Below are positions 1 to 12,078 of a stretch of 64,000 nt of DNA, piece after piece (within the stretch, counting starts at the first letter, position 1; each line of letters starts with the position of its first letter). The DNA lies in the NCBI GenBank assembly GCA_949318235.1, contig OX439135.1, positions 24,269,050 to 24,333,049 of the forward strand, written 5' to 3'. Source of the stretch: Ecdyonurus torrentis. Lineage: Eukaryota > Arthropoda > Insecta > Ephemeroptera > Heptageniidae. The notes under the pieces were generated by a model. It saw nothing but the letters and a program-made list of their open reading frames with translations. It made no database searches and was not told the origin of the DNA. A program made the position numbers and the translations under genes.

Positions 1-1696
1 CCTGAAGCCTCGTCAGTTCTTACACCACCCAGTGTTGAAGGTGATATCGATGCTCGTGGTCCGTTAGGTATGACACCACTAATGGTAGCCGCGGTACGTG
101 GAGGTGGCACCGGTAGTGGCTTGGACCCTGCTTTGGAACCAGAAGAAGAAGAAGATCAGACGGGACAAGTTATCGCAGATCTAGTTGCTCAAGGAGCTGA
201 ACTGAATGCTGCTATGGATAAGACTGGAGAAACGTCGCTACATCTAGCTGCACGTTATGCACGTGCTGATGCCGCTAAACGTCTACTAGATGCTGGAGCC
301 GATGCCAATTCTCAAGACAATACAGGACGTACACCTTTACACGCTGCAGTAGCCGCTGACGCCATGGGTGTCTTCCAGATCTTACTCCGTAACCGCGCTA
401 CTAATCTCAATGCTAAAATGCACGACGGTACTACACCACTAATCCTAGCCGCTAGATTAGCTATCGAAGGTATGGTTGAAGATTTGATCAACGCTGACGC
501 TGATATCAATGCTGCTGACAATGCAGGTAAAACTGCACTACACTGGGCTGCAGCTGTTAACAACGTAGACGCCGTCAATATTCTATTAGCTCACGGTGCA
601 AATAGAGACGCACAAGACGAGAAAGACGAGACTCCACTGTTCTTAGCAGCTAGAGAAGGCTCATTTGAAGCTTGTCGTACGTTACTTGACAACTTCGCAA
701 ACAGAGAGATCACCGATCACATGGATCGTCTACCAAGAGACGTAGCACAGGAAAGACTCCACCATGATATCGTCAGACTACTGGACGAGCACATCCCGAG
801 AAGTCCACAAATGATCGCCGTCATGCCTAACGCTGCTGCCATGGGAGGCTTAGGAAGCCCGACGTTGCTCTCACATCCAACAGTAATTTCTTCCTCTAAG
901 ATGAGAGGAAGTAAGAAGCAGAGAGCCACAAAGTCTCCGACGTCTCCTGATTCAACAGACGCTCCACCAAGGAGAAAAGCTTCAACAAAGAAGAAGAAGC
1001 AGGCTGAGCCTAGAAGTGTGGAGTCTGCGGCAAGTTCCTTGTCTCCGAGCGCTTCTCTCGAGTCACCTCATACTTCTGCGGAAACTCCAAGCCCGTACGA
1101 TCCTGGTAAGTACTCGTTTTATTACTTATTTGCATTAATAAAAGTGTACCACATATCATAATACTTCAATTTAAAAGTATCAATATTTAAATGCATTGAA
1201 GCTTTTTTTTTTTTTTTTTCCCCGGACCAATTTTTTAATTTTTGAAACTGCAAAATGCGTATTTTATCATTTAAAAAATACCAGTTTCATTTAAAATTAC
1301 TAATCAATTATAAATATACAATTTTATTTACTTTATTACTCATGTAAAATTACTTAAAGTGAAACATAATTGTCATGTCTGGCATGAAGAATAGGCCTCG
1401 TTGTTATAAATACTTTGACTATTAAGTAGCAATTTGACTGAAAACCATGCACATGGGCATTCTACGATGATGTTGATCGAAGTTAATTGAAATGATAAGA
1501 GATAAAAATAGCAAATATTAGTAAAAAATAAAAAATGCATAACAACGAGCATCAGTATAAAATGTGAATACTGTTTAAAAGGAAGTGACTTGGCGAGTTT
1601 TTAGTGACTGCTCAGATTTTTAGAAAATAGGTTATTGGTGAGGCGCACTGGAAAAGCTGAAGTTTCATTATTTCCCCTTTTTTTAGAGTTGCAGTA

Positions 1697-1729
<33 letters not shown>

Positions 1730-2988
1730 AAGAAAATGTATGCACTTAGGTCAGAAATACTTAAACCTACATTTTTGCGTGTTTTAAGCTTTAAAAAAAT
1801 CACTTCAATTAGCCAAGGATATGTTAGTACATTCCTCCAATTCTAAAATTACCCATTTATTAATTTTTCAATTCAACGTGCTCTAATCTCTACCAACTAT
1901 TTTCTAATTATTTGTTTAAACGTAATTAACATCAACAAGAAGCCGCTTTTTTTAGAAAATAGTCAACATGTCATCTGAAGTGACAGCATCTTTGCCAGAG
2001 GTGTTCCACAAGGTTAAATCTGGCAACGCTGCTGTCACTTAAGATGACATGTTGACCATTTTCTAAAGAAAGTGGCATCACTTTGATTGGTAGATTTAGA
2101 GAAAGCTGAGTGTACATCATATAGTGCTATCTTTCAAGTGAGAATAAATTCAATTATTTGCATTTTTTTATTAAAGCACTAGAAACACATGCAATCATAT
2201 AGTAGTGTGAAGAGACCCTGATGTAAACCCATGATTTCTAATGATATTCCTCTGTGTCCCCAGGTTTGGCTCAAAGCTACACAGCTGGCATCACGTTACT
2301 TCAAGGCCTAGAACTGCCAGGAGTGAACGGAACTACAAAACTGCCCCCGTCATACGAAGACGTTATGCAACACGCTATCCAACATCAAGCACAACAAAAC
2401 ATGGATTCATACTACTCCCTCCCACCACAACAAAACATCATGATGCGACACGGGAACACACTCTCACCACCACATTCTGCAAGTTCAGTCGCCATGTCGC
2501 CACCTAACTCAAGCTACGTAGGTTCTCCATCACCAGCAAAGATCAGACCAAATCTACCCACTTCACCGACACACATGCTAGCCATGAGAGCGGCACAACA
2601 AAAACAATTCGTCGCACAACAAATGCACGCACAACAGGGTTTTGATTATCAATCCCAACAAGAAGCTATGTATCATTATTATCAGCCTACACAGCAACAG
2701 AACACGTACGTCAGTGCCGAGATGACACAGTTAGACCAACACAGTCCGTATCTCACCCCACAATCACAAGATTTAGCACAGGCGTTACAGCCAGAACACT
2801 TCCCCACCCCCTCACCAGAGTCCATACAATCTGCACAGTCTGTTAACTCACCTGATCATTGGTCGTCAAGTTCAAGTCCACCTGCGCAATCTGATTGGTC
2901 GGATTGTATCTCGAGTCCACCTCAAGGACTCTTATATCATCCAGCGCCACCCACACAAAATAAACAACCCGAAGCTATTTATATTTAA
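1..2988 (+). CDS. Notch: Notch receptor, C-terminal part (last two coding exons)
   Basis: Exons are 1-1105 (open at the window edge) and 2264-2988; the donor GTAAGT at 1106 and the acceptor CCCAG at 2263 join in frame (G|GT, Gly), giving 609 visible residues and TAA at 2986. The protein is the intracellular part of the Notch receptor, which is released by cleavage and acts with CSL and Mastermind in transcription. From the N-terminus I see LTPP and [12 protein letters not shown], then ankyrin repeats over about residues 20-245 ([58 protein letters not shown]). Basic NLS-like runs ([17 protein letters not shown]) follow. The last exon holds PPSYEDVM, a PPxY ligand for Nedd4/Su(dx)-type E3 ligases, a Gln-rich stretch, the PEST block WSSSSSPP...SDW and the terminus EAIYI. 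The RAM, transmembrane and EGF regions lie left of the window. The identity is essentially certain. Confidence 0.97.
1860..2110. mobile_element. Nested foldback MITEs in the Notch intron
   Basis: An inner palindrome (1942-2077) has arms of about 35 bp that pair almost fully (AGTCAACATGTCATCT against AGATGACATGTTGACC), with GCC/GGC at the ends. It sits inside a looser inverted pair, GCTCTAATCTCTACCAAC near 1880 and TTGGTAGATTTAGAGAAAGC near 2085. The outer motif recurs at 27400-27565. No coding potential is visible. The remaining intron (1106-1859, 2111-2263) is AT-rich with poly(T) runs near 1203 and 1700-1728. Confidence 0.75.
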
Positions 2989-5090
2989 TTTGGGGTAATA
3001 AAAAAAATCAAAAATTTTTGATTTTTTTTTAAAAAATAAAATAAAATCTGTGATGTTGAATTTTTTATAACTCTCAATATAGACTGAAATAGAAAAAAAA
3101 ATTCCATAAAAAAAGTGAATTTTTTTCAACAGCGATTTTGAGTGACTTTTTTTATTATTAAAAAAAATATATTATATAAATATAAAGAAAAAAAATGATT
3201 AAATATTAAGCTCAAATTAATAAAATAATAATTTTATAATAGTGCCTTTATATATTACAATAACTAGAAGAAATTAAGCCATATACATTGTACAGTATAT
3301 TTTTCAACATGTGTCTTATAGTAAAAAAAAAGTGCCTTTAATGTTAGCTACCATAAAATGCCTTCTAAAAAAAATGAATCAAAGTGTCCTTCATAATAAT
3401 GGTGGTGCCTTATTTTTAAATAATAATAATGAAAAAAAAGTATATTCAATAACTTATTTATACAAACATAATAACTGTATATTTATATTTCTTACGAAAA
3501 TATATTTTAAAAATTGCCTTTTAAAATTGTAAATATATACGAATTTTTTTTAAATGATTCTTGAATTAAAAAGATCTCTAAATTTGATTTAAAAAGCAAT
3601 AATATTTAAAAAGTTATTAGGAATCAAGAATTTGTATATTTTATTGTACAAATAGAAAGATAGAATTTTTTTAGTTTTTAAAAAATGGTGTTTTTAAGGC
3701 AATTATTTTTGTTTCTATTTTTTAAAGAATATAAAAAAAAATGATGTTTTTTTTTTAAATGTACTTATCAGATTTTTTTTTATGACAATTGCGAGTTATC
3801 ATTTTTTTTTTTTTTTTTCTTTTTTTTTTAATAATTTCATCTTTCATTTTGTAAATATTACATTTTTAAATTGCATTAGTTTTTTAAGTTCATAATTATT
3901 ATTATTATAGCAATTAATTTTTTTTTTAAAAAACATGAGCTGGTGTAATAAGATCTGTTAATTAAAATTAGGAATTTAATAAAATTTTAATTATAAATCT
4001 GCCAAAGTAAAAATTGCAGTGCAAAATCTTTTTTTTATATATATAAAAAAATTGACTCATTATTTTATTTCTTAATAATTTTATTAAATTTCCTAAAAAA
4101 TATATTATATATTAAATAAAAGTGTATTATAATAATTTTTTTTAAAGTAGGTATTAGCATTACATTTTTTATTGTATTTTCTAAAAATATTTATTAAATT
4201 TTTCATGAACTTTAAATATAATCATTATGATAAAAGTGGCGTGTTTTTAGCATTAAATAGTGATTTTTATCGCCAATTTAAAAGTAAGCAAAAATACTAC
4301 CAGTGCTTGAAAAAAAAATTAAAAAAAAAATATTGCACAAAAAAAAGTAGGAAATGCAATAAAAAATGTATGTTATATCCTAAAATACAATGTGCTATTT
4401 CTGAATTTATGTTGTTAAGAATTAGTTCATAAGATCTGAAATTTATATATTATTATATTAATTATTTTTCCACCGTGCTTTCATTCTAAACACGCATTCC
4501 AAGTTGGAGCTTCAAAAATCTCATTAAAAAAAAAAGTTTATTATAGCTTCGGTTATAAATAAATTTTATGTACAAAATGTAACTGCAAATCTCATATATG
4601 TAACTCATTTATCTTTTAATTTTGAAACCTGGATTGAGAAAAAAAAAACTGGATCTAGTTTGAGAAAATCTTTCAAAATATGTAAAAAATAATAATAATA
4701 ATAATGTTTTAATTTAATGTTTAATGGATCCACGTTTGATAATTAAAAGAATTGAGTTTTTTATAAAACAATAAATAAGCATTCCTCATTTTTTGCATGA
4801 TATTTGGTGCAAGTTTCATTCTTTTTTCAATCTTTTTTTGTATCTATTATCTCTGTTTTTTTTATATGTCCAAAAATAAGTTTAAAAAAAAAATTCTTGA
4901 TAATTTTAATTTGAATTAAAATTTTACTTGTATAAGTGTTCAGATTGTTTCTTTTTTTAGAGAATAATTTTAAGAAATAGCAAAATAATATAAATGTTCT
5001 TTGTAAGATTTTATGTAGTTTTTTAATTAAAAATAAATAAAAAATTGTATTTTATATTCAAAAAAATAAAATGTGTGGTTTTTCTTATTT
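2989..5090 (+). other. Notch: Probable Notch 3' UTR, very AT-rich
   Basis: About 2.1 kb of almost pure A/T sequence follows the Notch stop, with no open frame of substance on either strand. A poly(A) signal AATAAA at 5065-5070 is followed at once by a GT/T-rich stretch (TGTGTGGTTTTTC), the best-formed cleavage context in the region. Earlier AATAAA copies (for example near 3037) could give shorter messages. The end point is an inference. Confidence 0.5.
5065..5070 (+). terminator. Candidate Notch poly(A) signal
   Basis: AATAAA with a GT-rich element starting two bases downstream. It was chosen over upstream copies because only this one has a clear downstream element. Confidence 0.4.
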
Positions 5091-5748
5091 TTGTCATAAT
5101 ATTCCAACAAAATATGCAAACTTCTTGAAATTGCCTCGTTATATTGCAGTAAAAAAAATAAAAATTAGTAAATATTAATTATTATTATAAATTAATACTT
5201 AATTGACCATTAAATTACTACAAAAAAAATACCTAATAATTATGCTAGCTAAACGCAGCAATATTTATTCATAATCATCATATTTTATGCTATATTTTAC
5301 AGTGATTAAACATAATAGTGAAGATGTTCAGCATAATTACTTATGTTATTACAAAATATGAAAATAGCAACATTTGTGCTCTACAAGATAGAAAGTATTT
5401 TTTGTTCCGTGTAGTTTTAAGTAAAATAAAAATAATTTTTAAGTCGATTCACTTTCAGATACTGCAGTTAGCCCTTCTAGCCTAAAAGTCTAGGAATCGG
5501 TTAAGAAATTAGAGTATTGTACAATGGTTCTAAAATAAATAGGAATAAACGAATATATATATAAATTTATTAGACCATGCATGAATAATCCCATCCAACA
5601 TTTAAAATTAAAACATTAGCTTTAAAAATTAAAAATTGAACTGTTTTTAAAAAGAATTGCAAAATATAGCATAAAAAACAGCTTAGTGAAAATGAAGTTT
5701 TTCATTATTATTTTATTTTATTTCTTTTTTTTTAATATTATTATTTTA

Positions 5749-5779
<31 letters not shown>

Positions 5780-6245
5780 CTGTTACAGAGTTGACTTGGG
5801 AATAAGCAAACCTCAAAGTTGTGCTTTATTACATTTATTACCTTACGTACGTAGCGCGGGGTGCAGTATAATGAGTATAACGAGTATAATGGACTTAAAA
5901 TTTTAGAAATAATTAGCTTCTTAATATTACTAAGAGTTTTAAATGTCAAAGCGCGCGTCGTATTTATTTAACTACGATTGATCCAATTTTATTTTATATT
6001 TTTAAATTTGATGAAAAAGGAGATGCGCCACTCATTCAATAAAAAATACTTTAGTTTAATTGTACCTTTTTTATTATTATAAATTATAATTATTATAAAA
6101 AAGAATTAATTAATTAATTAATTAATAATTAGAGTAATTATTATAAATATTCAAACATTACCAATTTGGTATACAAAAACTTAATTTTTCAAAATAAAGC
6201 CATTATTATTTTTAATATAGTAAAAGTATATAAATTTAAAATTAA
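5091..6245. other. Notch-LITAF intergenic region, no gene seen
   Basis: This is AT-rich sequence with a poly(T) tract at 5752-5779 and a TTAA-rich run (AATTAATTAATTAATTAATT) near 6105-6125. A short, less AT-rich patch lies at 5840-5960. No coding, RNA or repeat family was recognised. Confidence 0.5.
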
Positions 6246-6509
6246 TGAAGCTTATCAGTTTACAATTTTTTTAAAAATTTTCTATGCCAAAACACGTAAA
6301 ATTATGTCTAGTATTTCTCCTTTAAATTTCTCCGGAATCAGTGGAGCAGTTTTCTCAAAAATCAAAGAAAAAAAAAAAAAGTACATACACAAAAAAAAAT
6401 CCTCAAAAAAAATAAAAAAAAGTGTTTTTCCTCACAAGCGTAATGTTAAATTCGTGGACCCTCAGCTTTCCTCGTATTTCCTCGTGCGGTAAACCGATAA
6501 GCTCCATTA
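6246..6509 (-). mobile_element. TATCGGTTTA-end MITE, copy J1
   Basis: Family J has ends resembling TGGAGCTTATCGGTTTA in inverted orientation and a central poly(A) or poly(T) tract. It carries conserved internal blocks TCTCCGGAATCAGTGGAG(C/T)AG and CTTAGCTTTCC(C/T)CG. In J1 the ends are GAAGCTTATCAGTTTA (6248) and TAAACCGATAAGCTCCATT (6490-6509). It lies 60 bp downstream of the LITAF stop, so it is probably transcribed as part of that 3' UTR. Copies J2-J6 are listed separately. Confidence 0.75.
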
Positions 6510-6568
6510 AAATATGATATAAAAATATTTAAGTATAAACGAGTACACAATTATAATTTAATCAAAGA

Positions 6569-8992
6569 TTAAAGTCCCATGCCAACGTAAGATCCACAAT
6601 TACTGCAGAAATGTGAGGCGTTCTTACACGAGTCCATGAAGTAAGGGATGGGAACGCACGGCCAGCAACTGTAAAATATAAAAATAACAGTTAGTATAGG
6701 GTCTATGCATTCATCTTAAAGTCGACGCCACATGTGAGCACTAAATAACATGGACTGGTATAGGAAAATGACACATTTTGTCACTTAAGGTTTGTATTCA
6801 GATGGCTTACGTCTCAAAATCTAAAAAGAAAACTTGCAAACTTAATGATGCCATTTAAAAGTTAACAGTAACAGCTACCTATGATAAAATTTTCAAAACC
6901 CATGACCATCAGATAAGAGAGCAAATAAAAAAGTAGTTACTAAAATTAACATGGGCTCTTATGGCTTATGGGACTAAAACTTTTTACATTTTCGAAGATA
7001 CCATCCTAATGTATCACTGTGCAAAATTTTAGATTTTTCTCTTTTCTCTCTTTACAATTTTTTAGGCAAACCCCGCAATATACCTGATTTCCCGACTCAA
7101 TAAGTAAAGGCATAAGACATAATAATATGGGTATACAGTGTACTTCAAGAATGCAAAAAAAAAAATAATAATAATAATAATAGCAAAAAATAATAATAAA
7201 ACAAAAGTGATTTCTCAAAGAAAATAGCTAAAAATGACGTTTGCTGAGCAATGTTATTAATTGCTCCAGTATGGCGTCGAAGCGCAATCCCGTGATTTTT
7301 CATGTATACTCTATATTCAATTAAATTAAGCGCTTTTTTTCTTCTTTTTTTCCCCCATGTAAAACATCAATGCGCCTTTCCAATTCCATGTTATGCAACT
7401 TGCCTTACCGTTCAACATGAAAAGTTGCATATCTTTTAGGATACTTTTATTTTAGGAGGAAAAATTGTCAACCTTCTTTTACCTTCTAAACCTTCTCTTA
7501 ATATGAGGGAGGCCAAACAGAAGTTGAGTGTAATTTTATTGCATATTATAAAACAGCTAGGGCATCGTTCTGGATCTTTTGATATAATATTAATTACAAA
7601 TCATAAAATCATAAAATGTGCCACGAATGAATGTCATCGCGCGGTCAGTTTCTTACAAGTGCACACTCAAGCAAAACTTATTGCCTATAAGTACCGCCCA
7701 CCTTGAATACTTTTGCTACATAAACACTATAAAATATAAACACCATTTTCAAAAATACTAAAATAATCTAAAAAAAAAAAATTACAAAAACACACTAAAA
7801 TCAAAATTAAACTCACATCAAATGTTATTGAATTAAAAAAATAACAAATTTGAATTAAAAAATTAACATAATTTTGCTGGTTCCTGCTCAAGTATGGCGT
7901 CAAGCGCAATTTAAAATCAGTGAGTGAAACCTGTCTATTATAAAGAAGAGGAATGCAACATTTGGTACGCATAAATTTAAAATTAAATTAATTGTGATAT
8001 GAATGTATGATATATTTTTATGTCACTTCCAAAAGGATTTTTTATATTTTTAATTATTTTGATTATAAATTATATTTACCCTAGCAGACAGAGCATGATG
8101 CCCCATAAGTGAGTCCTCGGTCCAGATTTGTAAAGAACTCTGGTTGGTACATTTTCTCTGCACGATGGACACGTGATCGCAGTGGGGTAGCGAGGTAAGA
8201 TCTCGTGGACCACGACTGTGCCCGCTGAAATATATTTCACAACAAAGTTAAAGTTTACGTAACACTTTAACATTTTTATCACAATATTTTAAAATATTAT
8301 TTAATTATTTATTTTATAATTGTTTAAATAATTAAGAGACCATATGTAGATTTCCATGTAAAAATAACTGTTGTGCCTGAAGGAATCATATACAAGCTTT
8401 TTGTTTCACATATTTGAACAAATTTAATTTGGGTATTTCTCTAGTGCTTATTGAAGCTTTATAAAGAAGAACTGAAATTTTTATCAAAATCAAAAATATT
8501 ATGCGTGCAGGTAAAAAAAAAAAAAAAAAAAAAGCGAAATTTGCAAATGCATTTGTGAAATTTTTATGTATTTTTCATTTTTTTTTTTTTTTTTTTTGTA
8601 TGTGTGTCTGTCTATAGTTTACATATACCACCACATGTATGTATGACTAGTATATAGATTTTAAATTTCCAATAAATAAATATTAAAATTTTTGAACGAA
8701 TCAATCAATGATACAATAATTAAAGCTACTCACGCTGCAGTAGCACAACATTAGTTGTTCTCTGTTGCCTCCGCGAGGCAGGGTAGATTGGCATGGGGGC
8801 TGGTGGTACTTGCGGCATATCTTGTCTAGGGTAAGGAGGGTTACTATCAACGTTACCCTCAGGCATATTACTGGAGGTAGGGTAAGGTGGTCCTTGGTTT
8901 GATGTACTGCCGGGGACAACGAAGCCTGCTGGCTGGTGACCTAGTGATTCGTCATAGCTCGGGGGAGCCTCGTGTGAATGGTCCTTAGACAT
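6569..8992 (-). CDS. LITAF-domain (LPS-induced TNF factor-like) protein
   Basis: There are three coding exons on the minus strand, 8992-8734, 8224-8080 and 6668-6569, with donors GTGAGT and GTAAAT and AG acceptors. They join in frame (C|CG, GG|T) to 167 aa plus TAA. Residues 1-85 are Pro-rich and carry PPSYDES, a PPxY motif for Nedd4-type ligases, and further PPYP units. The LITAF domain follows: a first CxxC knuckle (AITCPSC), a hydrophobic in-plane membrane segment HLWGIMLCLLGCWPCVPIPY, and the second knuckle HFCSNC near the C-terminus. Family members are monotopic proteins on the cytosolic face of late endosomes and lysosomes. The start at 8992 follows a 3' splice site at 9003, so the 5' UTR is split. 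An in-frame ATG at 9016 lies in the upstream intron and is not preferred. Several paralogues exist in most animals, so I assign no symbol. Confidence 0.93.
6697..7314 (+). mobile_element. TAGGGTGT-end TA-flanked MITE, copy A1
   Basis: Family A has one end TAGGGT(G/C)TATGCATTCAT followed by TTAAAGTCGACGCCA, and the other end ATGACGTCAT...CACCCTA, flanked by TA. Inner landmarks are CATAGGAAAATG and CTGAGCAATGTTATT. A1 begins at 6697 in the last LITAF intron and ends near 7314. At about 620 bp it is twice the length of other copies, so it probably contains an insertion around 6830-7145. Other copies are A2 to A6. Confidence 0.75.
8225..8733 (-). other. LITAF intron 1, no element recognised
   Basis: The intron is AT-rich with poly(A) at 8514-8533 and poly(T) at 8580-8597. 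No inverted repeat, ORF or known family is visible. Confidence 0.5.
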
Positions 8993-9597
8993 CGTACAGC
9001 TACTGAAATTTAACAAAACGAAAATATGTAATTAATAATATATGTAATTAAATATTTAATTAAAATATGTAATGTTAATTGTTAAAGTAGTGTTTTCACA
9101 TTTTTTTACTGGCATAAAAACCGTATGTCATAATTGAAAGTCTATCCTGAATGAATTCTATTTTTTATGCTAAGTAAACAAAAGCAAATTAAAATTTAAA
9201 TGTATGAGTTTTTTATTTTATTATTAATATTTTTTTATGAATTATATAATTTCTGTGTATGTCATATTAATGCTTGATATCAGTGCGGTGACGTAGCACC
9301 ATACAGAGGTACGTTAGAAAAAAGGCACTGGACATGACACCTAATTTAACATATATAACGCTTATATCTTATATGGGAAAAACAAAAAAACTCCTCCTCT
9401 TTTTTTTTTTTTTTTTTTTACTGTGCTTTGTTGAGAAAAATACAATACAACCGATTCCAGTTTTTTTTTCCTGTTTTTTAATTATAGGCATGCAATTTTG
9501 AATATAACAACAAATTTTCCTGCCTGAATATTACATGTAAAAAAAAATTATAGATAAAATATGTATCTCTTTTCTCTTATCTCACTCCTCCCCCCCC

Positions 9598-9599
<2 letters not shown>

Positions 9600-9651
<52 letters not shown>
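9600..9651. repeat. (CT)n microsatellite
   Basis: About 26 CT units follow a short poly(C) run, in the presumed 5' intron of the LITAF gene. Confidence 0.95.
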
Positions 9652-9655
<4 letters not shown>

Positions 9656-9802
9656 TATAACATATTTCATGTTGTCCGGGAGAAATATAAATATTTTAAA
9701 AAAGCTTCTATTTCTTTCAATGTCAATTTACTTATTTTATGTAAAATTTAAAATGTTACTGTATTAAATAATAATGCGTAAATGAAAATAATAATAATCA
9801 AA

Positions 9803-10050
9803 TGGAGCTTATCGGTTTAGCGCGCGGGGTGACGCAAGGAAAGCTAAAGGTCCCCTAATTTAACATTAAGCTTATGGGGGAAAACTTTTTTTTTTATTTA
9901 TTTATTATTATTATTATTTTTTTTTTTTTTTGAGAAAACTACTCTACCGATTTTGGAGAAATTTAATGAGAAATACTAGGCATACTTTTACGTGTTTTAA
10001 GCCATATAGAAAATTTTAACAATTTTTTAAACCGATAGCCTCCATTGTGA
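9803..10050 (+). mobile_element. TATCGGTTTA-end MITE, copy J2
   Basis: The left end is TGGAGCTTATCGGTTTAG at 9803 and the right end is TTTAAACCGATAGCCTCCATT near 10030-10050. It carries the AGGAAAGCTAAAGGTCCCC block and a central T-rich tract. Confidence 0.8.
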
Positions 10051-10177
10051 AGACTGTTGTCATATACGCAATGATGTAAAACATTGCAGAAGAAAAGTAA
10101 CATATATAGTCACGTACGCGGCACGTCACTGTTTTGATAGCAAATACTGAACAATAGACAAAAATACTTGATGTCAT

Positions 10178-10285
10178 ATCTTATCAATTAGGCAAAGGCT
10201 AACAATCGACAGTTTCTTATCAATCAACTGTCATAACATCTGCTGTCTCTTATCTTCTTAACTATTTTCAAGAGCTTTCTAGAAC
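10178..10285 (-). promoter_or_regulatory. GATA-site cluster in presumed LITAF 5' intron
   Basis: CTTATC (GATAAG on the minus strand) occurs at 10180-10185, 10216-10221 and 10249-10254. An HSF-like TTCTAGAA lies at 10277-10284. This is an observation of motifs only; such clusters can be enhancers but also occur by chance in AT-rich DNA. Confidence 0.25.
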
Positions 10286-10696
10286 TGTATTTTTATCACA
10301 CTGATTTTTATTACTGGATTTATTTTTATTATTAAAATTTACAACCCTATAAAAAGTGATAGTGATGAGTTAATTGGTACCATTACTAAACAATAATTTC
10401 ATTAAAAATATATATATTTATTTACTACATATGAAAAATATTATACAGAACTATTGCGATTAAAAATATAATAAAATGTAATATAATTAAAAAAAAAAAA
10501 AAAAACTAATTTTTTTTTTTTTTTTTTTTTTTTGTAAACGAATTTTATTTTTGTATGATTTTTAACAGAATTTTAAGGTATTGCTGATTTCCGATTGTTC
10601 TTCGGGAAAATAGTTCAAATGAAAGAGGGCTGTAGTATGCGTACGTATTAAATAGAATAATATTCGACTTCAATAATATGCAATAATAAAATATAT

Positions 10697-10832
10697 ACAA
10701 TGAAGCCTATCGGTTTAAAAATATTGGTACAAAATTTCTATGACTTAATAAAACACGTAAAAGTATAATCTAGCATTTCTCATTTAAATTTCTCCAGTAT
10801 CGGTGAAGTAATTTTCTCAAAAATGAAAAATC

Positions 10833-10876
<44 letters not shown>

Positions 10877-10928
10877 GTGTTTCCCCGCGAGCTTTCCCCG
10901 CGCGCTAAACCGATATGGAGCTTTATGA
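10697..10928 (+). mobile_element. TATCGGTTTA-end MITE, copy J3
   Basis: The ends are TGAAGCCTATCGGTTTA (10700) and TAAACCGATATGGAGCTT (near 10906-10924), around a poly(A) tract of about 45 at 10827-10875. The family blocks TCTCCAGTATCGGTGAAG and GAGCTTTCCCCGCG are present. Confidence 0.8.
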
Positions 10929-11373
10929 AATCACCCCTATTAGACTATTACCTTCTACCATTTAAAATGGTCCACCATTAAGTGAAACGTTACCAGAACC
11001 AGGAATTGTTACTCTTTTTTTTTTCTAGGATTTAAGTATTCTGAGAGCGTTTCTATGCCAAAATTTCTATATATATTATTATTTTTTTTTTCCCCAGCTT
11101 GGAGATTTTACTTTTTTTGATTATTAATTAATCAACGCTCCAAATTTCAACAACTGTCTCCATTTTATCTCTACCATGGGCACTACTTGTCAAACTCATA
11201 TATATAAATCTATAATGAGCGCATGCAGTGTGACTAAACGAAATAAATTTGATAAACATATTATAATGGGATACCCCTACACTTTTGAATTTTCACAAAC
11301 TCTAAAAAATTCCTGAAAAATAGTAAAATTATCGAGTAATCTTAAAATTAATTCAAAAGTTTTCTATGCTCAC

Positions 11374-11500
11374 CTGTATATTGTTCAAGCGACGAACGAT
11401 GATTGAATCAGAAAATTTAACTCACTTATTAGACTTATCTTATTATGACGTGCATATCGTATCACACCTCTGACGTCATAGTCTCTCTTTAATTCGGGGA
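11374..11500 (-). promoter_or_regulatory. Candidate LITAF 5' untranslated exon and promoter
   Basis: On the minus strand a donor-like site ACAG|GTGAGC falls at 11374/11373. It is preceded by a less AT-rich stretch that holds a CRE, TGACGTCA, at 11471-11478. This is the only good donor upstream of the LITAF acceptor at 9003 that I found. It would give a 5' UTR intron of about 2.4 kb. The extent and transcription start are guesses. Confidence 0.3.
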
Positions 11501-11666
11501 GTGCTCGCTGCGGTGACTGATTGCTCATGAAATCAGAGAATTTAATATATATTTCTAGAATATTGATATGCTGTGGTGTCTCTTTCTTTTTATGGTGTGT
11601 TTTATCATTAATCATTATATATATTATAGTAAACCCGCTATATAATAAATTTGCATGGAGACTTAA

Positions 11667-12074
11667 ATCCCTTGTCAACTTACTTTTTTTATCATTTAGA
11701 ATACTAGATGATAATTACCATATCTTATTATCCAGGAATTAGACACCATCATGTTGATTTTGTATTTATTTTCATTTATTTTACTTTTTGCGGTTATATC
11801 ACGTATCTGACGTCACAATGTACCGCCGCCAATCACAGTCACCACTCTGGTCACGTGATAAATTTAATCCCCTTTCCTCAAGTTCTTTACCCCTATCACG
11901 GCCCCATCGGTACATTGTGACGTCAGATACGTGATATATATAACCGCAAAAAGGAAACTAAACGAAAATAAATACAAAATCAACGTGATGGTGTCTAATT
12001 CATGGATATTAAGGTAGGGTAATTATCAATCTAGTATTCTAAATGATAAAAAAGTAAGTTGACAAAAAAAGGGC
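11667..12074. mobile_element. TTAA-flanked foldback element, copy B1
   Basis: This is a long palindrome of about 408 bp flanked by TTAA (11663-11666, 12075-12078). Its termini are ATCCCTTGTCAACTTAC and GTAAGTTGAC with an internal A-run. Arms contain ACACCATCA(T/C)GTTGATTTTG, CACGTATCTGACGTCAC and CGGTACATTGTGACGTCAG; the loop lies around 11845-11890. The TTAA target is that of piggyBac-type transposases. Copies B2 and B3 share ends and core. Confidence 0.85.
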
Positions 12075-12078
12075 TTAA

